Source of the DNA: Hydractinia symbiolongicarpus
Lineage: Eukaryota > Cnidaria > Hydrozoa > Anthoathecata > Hydractiniidae
DNA length: 64,000 nucleotides
Direction of reading: 5' to 3'
Assembly (NCBI RefSeq): GCF_029227915.1
Contig: NC_079879.1
Coordinates: 30,012,501-30,076,500 of the forward strand
The notes under the pieces are model-generated. The model was not told the origin of the DNA. It made no database searches and was given only the letters and a program-made list of their open reading frames with translations. A program made the position numbers and the translations under genes. Positions 12,068 through 23,800 of this stretch are shown here, in pieces. Each line of letters begins with the position of its first letter. Position 1 is the stretch's first letter.

Positions 12068-13691
12068 CTATTGTAATTGGATTTTTTCAATTGATAGTCA
12101 TGACAAGCTTGTGGGTTATAAGAACAGTAAATTTCCACTAGCTATTTATGGCTGTATAGATAAAAATATTATTTTTAGGAGTATGGACCTCAAATTCAAA
12201 TTCAAGAGATAGTTGGCAGGTTGTATCTTGAGTACCTATGTTCTAGGAGAATTCCAAATTTTTTAAGATTAGGCAAGGGCACAGAGACTTATATTATCAG
12301 TGTTACGCAGTGTTTCTTAACACAAACCGATAAAAATGCCAACAAATAGGCTTTGTACCCCCCAAGACTGGGAAATACTCTCAACAATCAGAAAAAGGCT
12401 ATCAGCTAATTTGAATTATCGTGTATTTTACAGGCCTAAGACAAATGCATAGTTTATACCAAGTCCTGATAATAATTGCCTTAGGTGGCATGCTATTTCT
12501 CTTAATATTTGGACTTGGAAAGCTTGTATATACCTTTGAAGGCACATTATATTAATTTGAACGTTTATAATGCACAAAAACGTGTTATATTTATGGCTTC
12601 ATTAAAAATAAGATTTTAAAGTACCAAATTATCAGCTTGAATTGGCATGTTTGTGGTATCCTTTTCATACAGCAGAAGAAAAGTGAGTTGCGAAGGTATG
12701 GATGATTTGAAATTTATATTTACGTTTTTTCCTTGGTTTGATGTAGCTAGCTCACTAAATTACTTTTTGGTGCCTGTGGCCACCATGGAAAATTATTTTT
12801 GCTGTCATCCTTCAATCGAATCATTAGCTAGCTAGCTACATACCTACCTCTAGCTACAGTCAGAAGAAGAAAATTCAATTCATAATGATTAACAAAACTC
12901 TTTCTTTTTAAATTTTATTACACAATTTTTAAATATTTCCTAAAACTCAAGTTGTATCTTTTTGATGTTGCATTGTCACCAATCCAAAACTAACGGGAAC
13001 ATACCTTTTTATTCGTTAAGGTATTTGCTCATTTGTTGTTAAAAACTTTTGTACTGTTGCTACTAGCCTTTTTACTGATATATGTTCTAAATCTGAACTA
13101 TTATATCAAACAGTGCCTTTACCTGGAAGTTCTACTTTGTTTACCTACTTTAGAAGTGAGCTTATGTACGACGTGTGAAGTCACAAATGAACAATTGGAC
13201 TTTTGTTCGATAATGGTGGCAACCGTTAATGTAATTATTGTTTTTGGGAGATTACATTTGGACATATATAAAATGTTTAAAAAAGATAAAAAAAAATTAG
13301 AGCTTCATCATTTTCTTTACGACGCTATGTTTTTGCTTTGTGTTTCACGAGCTTACAATAATGTGGTATAGTTAAGTTATGATACGTAAAAACTACTCTT
13401 GAATGACCCTTTAGGAATGTGAAACCACATAATACACTTTTATCAAATTTTGTGTTTTTTTGTAACTTTTGTGTTCAGTATGGTAGATTAGTATGCGTGT
13501 CAACTGGCCAAAAAAGAAAAAAAAAGTAGTGATCTATATTTTATGTGGTTAGCCTCATTAATTCCAATAAATTTACCCTGTCAATTTTGTGCCAGGAGGG
13601 ACAACATGACGGTTCTAGAGTGCTAAAAAGCTTCCATTTGAGCTACAAAAACCCTTTAAATTTCTGTTCAATAAGGTACAGTTGTTATGTG

Positions 13692-13757
13692 GGATTGAAC
13701 CCATATGAATGTGAAGTCAACGCTCTACCGACTGAACTACCAATCCCTAAAAGAAGA
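13692..13757 (-). mobile_element. tRNA-like SINE head
   Basis: Read on the minus strand, GGGATTGGTAGTTCAGTCGG begins a tRNA-like stretch that continues TAGAGCG and ends with a box B type GGGTTCAATCCC. D and T arms are recognisable but the anticodon stem does not pair, so it is a SINE head or tRNA relic rather than a working tRNA gene. Confidence 0.55.
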
Positions 13758-14193
13758 CAATCCTTTAAAACAGAGTTTCATGACTTTATTAATTCTATCA
13801 AGCATGTGTCAAGCATATCGTATTTAGTTAATGCTTTTTGAGCACTCTGTTCCAAAAAATGATATATATTTTTAGTCTAGAAATTTAGCTCTAAATATCG
13901 TCCCTCAAAGGCACTGGATTTTGATGTATTTAGAGACTTTGCTATATATATAATATACTATATAAAAATGTTTTCTGTTTCTTTATAGATTGTGTACAAT
14001 GAGAGCGAGAGATGTTATCTTTCAATACATGAGATAAAAAGAAGAAAGCGAAACCTCACACCTCGTTGTTATTGTTTTTCTGTCAAAAATTTGAAGCTGT
14101 TTTATAAATCTTGATAAAGTTAATAAATTGTTTTTGTTTCTGTAGATTGTTTGTTTTTGTTTATTGTTTGCCGTGAATTTTTGAAATTCAATG

Positions 14194-14690
14194 TGTGAAA
14201 ATCAGTGTGTTATTCCCTCTCGCTTTCCCAATCGTACATTGAACGATTAAATTGGCTTAGTTTCAGTTTGTTCGAGCGAACACGTTGTTGTGTGTGTTGT
14301 GTGAAAATCAGTGTGTTATTCCCTCTTGCTTTCCCCATCGTACATTGAACGATCAAATTGGTTTAGTTTCAGTTTGTTCGAGCGAACACGTTGTTGTAGT
14401 TTGCTCTGGTTATCTAGCTACCAATATAAAGTGTTGATATTGGCAATTTGTGTTTCGTTCTTTTGAAAAAAACTAACTGAGTAATGAGATAATCAGTGTG
14501 TTATGTGTGGAAATCAGTGTGTTATTCCCTCTTGCTTTCTCATCGTACATTGAACAATCAAATTGGTTTAGTTTAAGTTTGTTTGAGCGAACATGTTGTT
14601 GTAGTTTGCTCTGGTTATCTACCAATATATAAGTGTTGATAGTGGCAATTTGTGTTTCGTTCTTTTTAAAAAACTAACTGAATAATGAGA
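14194..14690. repeat. three copies of a ~100-190 bp tandem unit
   Basis: The block starting AATCAGTGTGTTATTCCCTC occurs at about 14204, 14307 and 14511. Each copy continues through CATCGTACATTGAACGAT and GTTTGTTCGAGCGAACACG or a variant. Copies two and three also share a longer tail (TAGTTTGCTCTGGTTATCTA and beyond). The inner ATCGT...ACGAT and GTTCG...CGAAC are short hairpin stems. Confidence 0.8.
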
Positions 14691-14836
14691 TCATCAGTTG
14701 ATTTCTACCGTCATTGGAGTTTTTGGCCCCGTCCTAGCACAGACTAATCAATAACTCCCCGTGATAGTGGGCCATACCTTTGTTTAGCTAGGTATTCTCA
14801 TCAGTTAGTAAGAACAATTTTCTTCTTTTAACTTAC

Positions 14837-15124
14837 CGTTCTCATTGTCGTGTAACTGAAACAAATTCAAAGGATCGTTCTGATTCATGATGCGCATGTA
14901 TATCTTGCGTGTATGCATGTCTTCTTCACCAAATTTTACCATAGTTAGTGGTCCAATTCGACTATATTTTTGGCACTTTCCTTCAACGTGTGCTGATAGT
15001 CTTTGCACAGTTAGATACTCAATTTCTTGTATTTTTCCCAATTTTCCCTTTCCATTACCCTGCTGTCTTTTCTCTTTCGCCTGTTTTAAAAAGTTTTGAA
15101 AATTTCGTGCTGTGTCGCCGCCAT
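14837..15124 (-). pseudogene. unrecognised exon with a frame break after its ATG
   Basis: From 15112 down to 14837 the minus strand has a long open frame (including IQEIEYLTVQRLSAHVEGKC, GPLTMVKFGEEDMHTRKIY) ending at a strong gtaagt donor (14831-14836). The obvious start, ATGGCGGCGACA at 15124, is in another frame. Removing one CA from ACACAG would join the ATG to the long frame, so a 2-base insertion has probably broken it. Composition and donor make it a real former exon, of a host or transposon gene I cannot name. An exon starting downstream of the break remains possible. Confidence 0.45.
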
Positions 15125-15667
15125 TTTAAAATAAAAATGTGTTTACGCACATCGGAAAAATTTACGGCACCGAATGACAGTGGCAGTGATGGGCCACGGG
15201 CGTTTTTTTTTTTTTTTAACATTTTTTTTTTCCAAAAAAAGTTAATGTTTTCTTATGGCAGCGATGGGCCACCATACAGCAGATTCCGTGGCTTCAAGAA
15301 ATCGGTTTTCATAACTAGTGCCGTTATTTTTACGTAAAAAAAACCCCACAAGCTGCTTCGTTCGCCTTCGTATCTCCGAAAGTTATTATTATCTGCGATC
15401 CTAGTATTATTTTCCGGTAGAAAGCGCATCCCCTTAATTCGTGACATTTTCGCACACTACGGGTTGTACAACTCAATGCATTGCATTTCTTTCAGAATAA
15501 GGGTTTTAACTTTATAAAAGTATAACTTTGCATGGGTTTTTGGCACTAAAATTTTCATCAATGTTGGATTTGTGTCGGCCACCACTGACAATATTGTGAT
15601 ATTATCAATATTTAATTTTATAATTCTGTGAAAATGAGGTTTTACGAAATTAATTAGTTACCGTTTT

Positions 15668-15895
15668 TAGTTTCGCTTCATTTCACTTTGATTTAAAGCA
15701 AAGTTGATTTCATTTCGCTTCATTTCACTTTGATTTAAAGCAAGGTTGATTTCATTTCGCTTCATTTCACTTTGATTTAAAGCAAAGTTGATTTCATTTC
15801 GTTTCCCAGCTCATAGACATTCCTTAAAGCAAGGTTGATTTCATTTCGCTTCATTTCACTTTGATTTAAAGCAAAGTTGATTTCATTTCGTTTCC
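15668..15895. repeat. TTTCGCTTCATTTCAC-type tandem array, right arm
   Basis: Four to five copies of a 42-45 bp unit containing GCAAAGTTGATTTCATTTCG and CTTCATTTCACTTTGATTTA. The last copies share a longer segment, CCCAGCTCATAGACATTCCT, showing a recent higher-order duplication. The array is inverted relative to 11120-11270. Confidence 0.75.
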
Positions 15896-17431
15896 CAGCT
15901 CATAGACATTCCTTCTGCCATAAGCTAAAATTTCGTGTAAGCCACTAAAGTCAAAAATCAACAGTAGTTTTGTAACCCCTTTAAACTAATGCATACAATG
16001 ATTTTTATAGCGTGACAAAACCTAAATCGAAGTCTTTACCTTTTAACCCTCCGAGCACTAACCTCGTTACCAGGACTTTTTCACTCCCATGTTATACTGT
16101 CGTTCCTTCATTAATGGCCAAAGATTATTAATATTTTTAAGTTTATGGATACTGAACGGCTTTACGTTTTTGTGGACAAAGTGGTTTTTAACCGTTTGTA
16201 TTAGACAAAGCATTTAAACATATTTTCATAACAAAAAAGCAGAGTGCCTAATAAATAAAACAGAGTATTTTATTTATTAGTCTTCTTCTTAATCTGCTCA
16301 TCAACATAATCGAGCAAAATTTATACTTTAAATATTCCCTCTGATAATGGACTCAGTGATTTCCTGTAACAAGAAAATTCTCATGGGCTTTACGGGTTTT
16401 GGCCAAGTCTGCAGTATTGAAGGCCACGTGTCATTGTTTTCTAATAATATTGCAATAGAATTTGCTTTTTGGATTAACTTTTTATACAATCCATATTTTG
16501 AACACGCAAGCAGGTCATTTAAAAAATGCACTAATTATTGCAAATAGAGTTGAATCCATAGTAACTAGGGTTATAAATTCTTTCTTAAGGGGATCTCTTC
16601 CCCGTTGCTTAGTTAACGGTGTTTTAATTCTAAATAACGATTACCCAATTGTGATAATCAGTGAGATATTAATTGCTCAAGCGGTTGCATGTTGTGATAT
16701 GTAAAAGCTTGTATTCATGTTTTGCATGTATCGCTACAAAAGCTTTTTGTGTACATTTCGCAATATGGCATATATACAGATTAGAAGCTAAAATTTCTTT
16801 TTGTTCTGCCATGATGAGGGGCTGTTCAAATGGAGGCAAATCCAAGCTGACTCACTACCCGGCTTTTAACTTGTGTTTATATGCACGAAATATATAATTT
16901 TCATAAAAACGAATTTGAAACGTGAGCATAATAACCCATCCTTCTAGCCCGCTTTGTTACTGTATATATGGATTTTTATCCAGCCCGCTTGCCGAGATCT
17001 CGGGTAGTCACCAGGGCCTAAGCCCATGATAGTCCGTCTTATCAGAATATCATAGTAGGCATAGTAGAAGCATGGGGTGATGTTCAGCTGTACTGATAAA
17101 GAAGACTAGGTTACAGATTTGTCCCTACAATCATAAAACAAAAATAATCCAGGTAAATAATTTTGTTGGGGTGAAGCATGTGGAAAAAAATGATTGCCAA
17201 GAAATAACAGGAGATGACGCAGAATATCAGAAAACACGTGAAATTGCAATAAAGTAGTTATTTGTAAAAAAAAATTATAAAAAAAACATTTCTTTTTGCA
17301 CTTATTATATTTAAAGTTCTTTATATCAAAACTTTTCGTTCTTACTGTACAATACACGTTGTTAAAAATGTTTAGAGATGTGTATAAAGAACTTCGCAAA
17401 GCCTAAAAAAAAGATTCAGTTAAATACTTAC

Positions 17432-17482
17432 AGATCGAACACCAATCAAACAACAAAATAAAACTGTCAGAAAAAGCTTCAT
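17432..17482 (-). CDS. signal-peptide exon, probably first coding exon of the repeat gene
   Basis: The exon encodes exactly 17 residues, MKLFLTVLFCCLIGVRS, a textbook secretion signal, and ends in phase 0 at a perfect gtaagtat donor. An acceptor (ttgtcaaag) lies 26 bases before the ATG, and a likely 5' UTR exon with a gtaagt donor ends at 17731. Strand, phase and position fit the tandem-repeat gene to the left, which lacks a start. No coding exon was found between 17431 and 10287, so the link is inferred. It could belong to another gene. Confidence 0.6.
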
Positions 17483-19287
17483 CTTTGAATGTGGAAGCTC
17501 TTCTTTGACAAATACCATATGATAACTTTTTTATTTCGAGAATCATTTATAACGTTCGAGTTATAATTTTGCAAGAATTTCATTAATTAGTTACCATAGA
17601 GATCAGGTCAAATAAATGAAAATCATTTTAAACAGAACACAACAGCATTGTAAAGTCGCATGTATGTGTGTATCAACACCCTGAGAATATTTGTTTTCTT
17701 ACTTATTAGCTAAAGAAAAAAAGAACTTACCGGGGGTTAAAAGATGCTGGATTTTGTTTTTATAGATAATCTATAAGCTTAATTTACTCATGTTAATAAT
17801 AAATGATAGTGAATAATATCATGAAGAGCCGTTGAACGACAAACCCATTGCCTATATTGGAAAATTTTCTTTTTAACAATGATTCAATCCGGCCATATAA
17901 ATTGTGTAAAAGCTATGTATGAGTAGCATCCACACACAGAAAGAAATGCTGACAGTTTTGCGAGCAGAAACTACCTGTGGTCCATAGTGCAAAATCAGAA
18001 ATTGTTAAAGTTATATCTACAGCCAATAAATAACTGTTACAACGTGAAATCTCCAAAACAGCAAAAACTGAAGTCAAATTAAGCTGGAAACTTACATGCA
18101 TGCTAATTTGATCATATTTAATCCAACAAGAAGTCTGCGGCTTAAATATTTCCGCAAATAGCAACCCAGGGCTTCCAAATAGCCAGTAAAGTCATGAAAT
18201 CTGATGTACACGTTAAAACTGAGGAACATAGGGGAAAATCATTAAAAATCCTCAAATTTTAAAATTCAAATCTTGTTTATTATGGCGACTGACCAGCGAT
18301 TTTAAATTACACTTTAAATTACATACAATACAACCAAATAAATTAAAAATGAAAATTACAGAGCAAAAAAATTAGCTAGATATCTTTCGAATAGATCCCG
18401 AAATTTCTGGAACCTCCATGATGCGAATCGTGTTATGTAAAATAATTGATAATTCGAATATAATGACTTCTGAACAAGGCAAATAAACCGAAGTAGTTCA
18501 ATATTACATTAGTTCCGCGAAAAACATACTGGCATTAAAATGGTGCAGTATTTAACTGTCAAGATTTATTTGCTGATGGTGGATGTTTTGTACTGTAAAA
18601 AGGAAGAACATTTATAAAATAAATAAAATTTATAAAATAGTAATAAGACCACAATTTTCGTACAGATCTAAATAACTTAGAAACGGGATAGTGAAGCCAG
18701 TGTTTTTATTCCTGCGTCCCGGGTGATAAGGGCACACCGTTACAGTCACAGTTTCGTATCTCAAGATTTGTCCCATATATGGTGAAATTGTGTCCATATA
18801 AGGCAAATGTTTTCGTCTAGGAAAAATAATGGCGCGACAGCTGCAGCAGAATGTAAAGGCAGTTCTGGCTCGGATTTTAAACGTTCTTGCTGAATATTAT
18901 GGGAGTCACAAGGAATGCTAACTATATACAACATGATGTATGTATAGTTACCTTTACTTTTTACCTTTTTTGGTAGCTAAACATTTTTTGTTGAATCAAA
19001 ATCTATAGCTAGCTAGCTTTACTCTAGCCTAGCTGATGACACAATACAGGGTATAGTCACCCAACTTTCCTTTTTCTTTTGGCTAGCTTAATGGCAATTT
19101 GCATAAAAATGTAGCTGCTATGTTGCCATCAGTGCTATTGTAGCTCTGCAGCTACAATATCAGCACTCACTGATGATACGCACTCTAGTGTAGAGTACTC
19201 CAAAGCCTTTCTAATGCACTTCAAAAGGACATGTACTTTGTACACATAGGTGTTATTAAGTATGAGTGTTACTTAATCCTACTAAAT

Positions 19288-19998
19288 AAATGCGCTTATT
19301 TTACATGGCTTGCCTCACAAATTTAAGGGGTATACCCTGTCTATTACTTCCAGGAAAGGCCTGGAAGTAATATAGATGCGGAGTCTTTGGAGAGATAGCA
19401 CACTGTGTGGGCCGTTGGATGTTGCCAGGAGTTGTCTGGTAGAGCGTGGGCCCTAATTTGGTCTGCGTAGGTCAAAATGAGCATTTAATACTCGAGGACT
19501 CTCCATCTAAGCCATGGCCCCTCCTGGAAATAATAGACAGGGCATATCCCTCGATATTTGTGAGGCTAGCCATGTAAAATATGCACATCTATCTATCTAT
19601 TTTTAATGCTCATTTTGAGTTACGCAGACTTTTTGATAAAGCCCGACTCCCACCAGACATAAACATTTCAGAAAAAACGTGTCATGAACTGTTGTGTACA
19701 TTGTAACATGTTGCGCATTCGAAGCGGTAGTTGCATTCATTTCGTTTTTATCTACTTAACTAAACGTTCTCTTGTGGTTAATTAAAAAACTGCTGGTTCT
19801 CTGTTGGTTAGTTCAAAATACTGCTGGTTACTGCTGGTTCCTACTTTAGGAAAAGCAGCCATGCCCCAATTTCCCTCACATGGCTTGGGTTGTGATAACA
19901 TTTTCTTGCCCATATTAAATCGCTACCAAGAGAAATTGAGCCCCAGTCTCCCACACAAATTGTGAGAGTTAAAACCACTAACCTACGGCGCCACAATA
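19288..19998 (-). mobile_element. SINE (GCCGTAGATTAGTGG head), interrupted
   Basis: A minus-strand copy of the SINE seen intact at 55654-55967. Its tail part is at 19288-19385, its middle resumes near 19605 (AATGCTCATTTTGAG), and its tRNA-like head ends at 19998 (rc GGCGCCGTAGGTTAGTGG). A plus-strand copy of the same family splits it. Confidence 0.7.
19398..19604 (+). mobile_element. SINE copy inserted inside another SINE
   Basis: A plus-strand, 5'-truncated copy runs from CACACTGTGTGGGCCGTTGG to the tail ATGCACATCTATCTATCTAT. It lies within the opposite-strand copy 19288-19998, making a nested pair that resembles one inverted repeat. Confidence 0.7.
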
Positions 19999-20855
19999 AT
20001 TATTTACATATTTGGCGATTGACAATGTGAAACTGTGTATTTATTATTAGATAATATATTTTCCTTATTTATATAGCTTGGGAAGAAATGACATTTGCGA
20101 TGTGAATAATGAGACATGAAATGGATCTACGAAAAGATTGGCATACAAATTTAGCAGCACATTCTATGGTCATAGAGGAAGACAATATGTTACCTTAGTT
20201 ATATATATTTTTTTCATTTGTTATATATCTTATACTCAGTAGCAGCATGAACACTGAATATGAAAAAGCTAGACATGAAATTTATAAAAACTTAAATTAA
20301 TTTTTGTTCCAATGCAGTCAAGCATGTATATATGTAAACCAAAAACATATTTGCTTTATTTTATGTACAAAAATAGTTTTATTGAAAGCACTTCTTTTCT
20401 ATTCCTAAGGCAGATTTTCAAATAGAATTTATTAAGTAATTAAACACATTGAAGTCAGTAAGAAGTCTGTGTTAAATATCAAGAGCTTTGTTAGCTGAAC
20501 TTTGACATTATATATAGAAAAAGTTATTAACACCTTTTACACCTACACACACTACATATCTTGGTAAAGTCGTAACGATGTTAGCTCCTTGGTGTGAACA
20601 AGGCGATAAGATCAGTGACAATAACAATTTCATGACAGTTAGATATTATGTCAACAAAATTATGAAACAAACAATGATAGAAGCTCCAGTACAGTAATTG
20701 TATTATAATATACGTGGATATTTTTTACTTTTGTAAATATTCAGGCTTCTATATAAAATCACGCACCATATTTAATAATAGATTTTAGGCTTAGCACTTT
20801 TGTAACCTGATAATGTTACTTTATATCGTTTTGCACAATCTTCTTAGTCAGTGTC

Positions 20856-23800
20856 TACTCAAACGCACCGTAGTAACCAATCTTCATTCTAGTCCGGCTA
20901 CTATTAAAAACTTTAATGTTCCACTGGTGTATGAAGAATTGAACGTAAAACGTAAAATGCGCTTGTCCCATTAATTTTGCCGAGGCTTTAATTCTTTGCA
21001 GAAAGCTGTTAAATTGTTCACAGATACTTTTGTTCGGTGAGTTCATTCCACTTAACCTGCTACTGTTGTAGGCTTGAGAGCATTTATGGCTGAATCCGTG
21101 GAACACGTCATGAAAAAAACGCGTGTCTTGAAAATATTCTCGATTTTTGGCGTACTCGCTTAAGCCACAAGCAAAATCGTAAAAAATGGTTTCGGGCCCT
21201 TTTTCCAAATGGGTATACAATGATGCCAGTGCGTCCTTTCTTCCTTCACTTCCTGTTATAATGTGAAACCCAAGACAGTGACCATGATAAGGACAAAACC
21301 ACAAAAAAAGATATGTTGTCCCTTTTTTGACACGTCCGGGTACACCTTCCGACATCTAACATCTGGGGTGTCATCATTTGCGGTGTCTTTTATTTCCCTT
21401 TTATCCATGGAAAAATTTCGCATTTTTCTTATTTGCTCTCCATTCTCAGTAAAGTAGTACGCTCGACCGTACTTCGCCGGGTTATAAGTACCTTCTAATT
21501 TCTGAGTTGGTGCAGGTGGAGTATTAAAAGAATGTATAGATTTTACACGCTCGCATACGTGTACGAAAAAGCTAAGCGTGTCCTCGGGAATCGTCCCATT
21601 ATGAACGAGGAATGATTGTATCATTAACCATGCCATCTCAGGACAATATGTCTTAACATCTTCGGCAAACGCCAAAGTGTCCATACTGCTAGTGCTAAAA
21701 AAACTGTTCAGCTTTTCTGCTAAAGCGATAGGACATATGACATCAACGGAACAATCAGTAAACAGCATCGATAACAACTTGGCGGCGGCCAGTTGTTCGT
21801 TTCGATCTATACCTTCCTGTTGTATGTTAAAAACGCGAGAAATAAAGGTACAACTCGATCATCAAGTAACTGCACATATTCTTTGAACATAAGTGACGAA
21901 ATCTGGTTATAATCCCCATCAATTATAAATCGACACATTTGTTGAAAAGTGTCTCGCGCCAATTTGCAAAATGCTGCGGTGTTGTTCATGGATGTGGGAA
22001 TAAAGCACCGATCCAATCGTCTCAGTTTCGTTTTCAAAATTTCAGATTCGTTGGAGCGTTCAATGGGTGAAACAAATGCTTGTTTAAAATTTAATCCAAT
22101 TTTCGTTCCATCACAAGCAAGTGAACTGCATTTTCCGCCGCACCAAGAGCAGGACATACGAAAGTCGATTTTCATATGCGATGCCCATGCAAACCACCAC
22201 GCAATAAAAGTTCGACTGGACATAAAAGATTTGCCTGTCGGAAACAGGCGCTTGTACGTTTTATTCATGCACATGGTAAATCCTGAAAATGTTTGTTTTC
22301 CGCTATTTACAGCATCAACAAACATCCAACCAATTTCATATCCGGCACACGTGTGAGCGGAAAGCCTGAATATACACTCATCCTCTCCAGCCCATGATCT
22401 TATGCATGTACCTTGAAGACATTTTCTTTTCCAGACTTTTGCTTCTACGGCGCCTAAAAAGATTGGATTGGTAAATCTGGTTATTTTGATGGAAAATGGC
22501 TTCGTTTTGGAAAAAGGCTTCTCAAAATTGATAATCTTTTACCTAAGCTTAAAAACAGCGTAGTCTTTCCGACTTCTTCCAATAGACCATCTGGATTTTC
22601 GTCAGACGTCCATCCGGCCTAAGTATCAAAACATATTAACCTTATTCAATTAATTGTAAGAGAGTAATAGTTTTTCTAAATGGTTGAAAAATTTACCTGG
22701 CAAGTACACGTTCCATTAGCACTAGGAACGAACAATGGGAAAGTTTCTGGTTCTTTAATATCTATTCTACTTCGTTGATAGAATTGTATACTTAAGTTGT
22801 TTGAATCTGGATTGGAATCAACAATTTGAGTAGAAGGACAATTCTTGACAAAGGTCCATAACCCACATGCAACATCAAATATATCTTCCCACTACGAAGA
22901 AAAGATGTGTGTAAAATGCCGATTGTCCATAGATTCAAAATAATTCTGACAAAAAATGTTTACTTTCTAAAGTCAAGCTTAAACTTTGAAGGATTTTTTT
23001 TTTACTTTTTTCTCAATTTTTAACGTTGCTTTGTTTCCTCAAAAAATTATTTTTTAAGTCTGCTTTTATAAGTACATAGGTTTGGCTGTAATAAGTAAAA
23101 CTAACAACCTTTTCAGAGGGTAAAGTATCATCTTCATCACTGCTATCACCATAGTTACCATAATCAACCTCGATATCCATCTCCATCCTCGTTGGCACTT
23201 CGTCAAAACTTTCTTTTAGCAATTTAAGATGTTGACAAAGTGATGAACAATCAGTTAAATTTCTTACATTTCGTTTTGTTGATTGGTTCTTTGATAAACG
23301 ACATTGAGTTGAGTGACATGTTGCGATTTGTTTGTGAGTCTTATCAACATTACACACTGTAACAAATTCAACTTGATCTGCAACAATAGAAAAACGTTTA
23401 ACGCCGGTTTTGGCAGGAAGTGAAATGACTTGATCGTTCGTACATTCAAGAGCTTCCAGAGCAATCTAAGATTTAAAATAAAAAAAATTAAAACAGACTT
23501 ACACAGATTTATAACAACCCTTTCTGTCAGAGTTTCTTATTGACACAACACATATAGTTAATTAAGGAGATTATTTTCAAAATTTGACCCCTTATGCTAC
23601 CCAATAATTTGTCCGGTATTTCTTACAAATGTAGTTACAAATGAATATAACAAAACACACCTGTTTGTTAATATGTTCTGGAATAATCGCTGATTCGTTT
23701 AAACCGTCAAAATCTACAAATATCAATAATTTCTTCATTAAGCGACAATGGCAACACGTGACCCTCTCTCTCGCATTTGCATAATTTCCATGATCAACAT

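Larger units (their letters stand above)
10287..17431. other. large intron or intergenic block of repeats
   Basis: If the signal-peptide exon belongs to the repeat gene, this is its first intron or introns. It holds the repeat arrays, SINE head and degenerate exon listed separately. I looked on the minus strand for the missing 120-nt module exon and did not find a copy. Open frames on both strands at 12647-12835, 13033-13371 and 16328-16704 have no recognised domain and conflict with one another. Confidence 0.45.
17483..20855. other. gene-free stretch with SINE remains
   Basis: It holds the 5' UTR candidate ending at 17731, AT-rich sequence, and the SINE cluster at 19288-19998. I see no supported coding exon. 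Confidence 0.5.

Noticed and set aside
13033-13371. Open frame with hydrophobic start (112 codons)
   Set aside because: AT-rich sequence gives such frames by chance; no splice borders, no domain, no homology recognised.
13692-13757. Functional tRNA gene
   Set aside because: The anticodon stem does not pair; better explained as a SINE head.
16328-16704. Open frames on both strands
   Set aside because: They overlap and conflict, and neither shows a domain or a clear splice site.
19288-19604. First read as a MITE with ~80-bp terminal repeats
   Set aside because: Comparison with 55654-55967 shows two opposite SINE copies, one inside the other.
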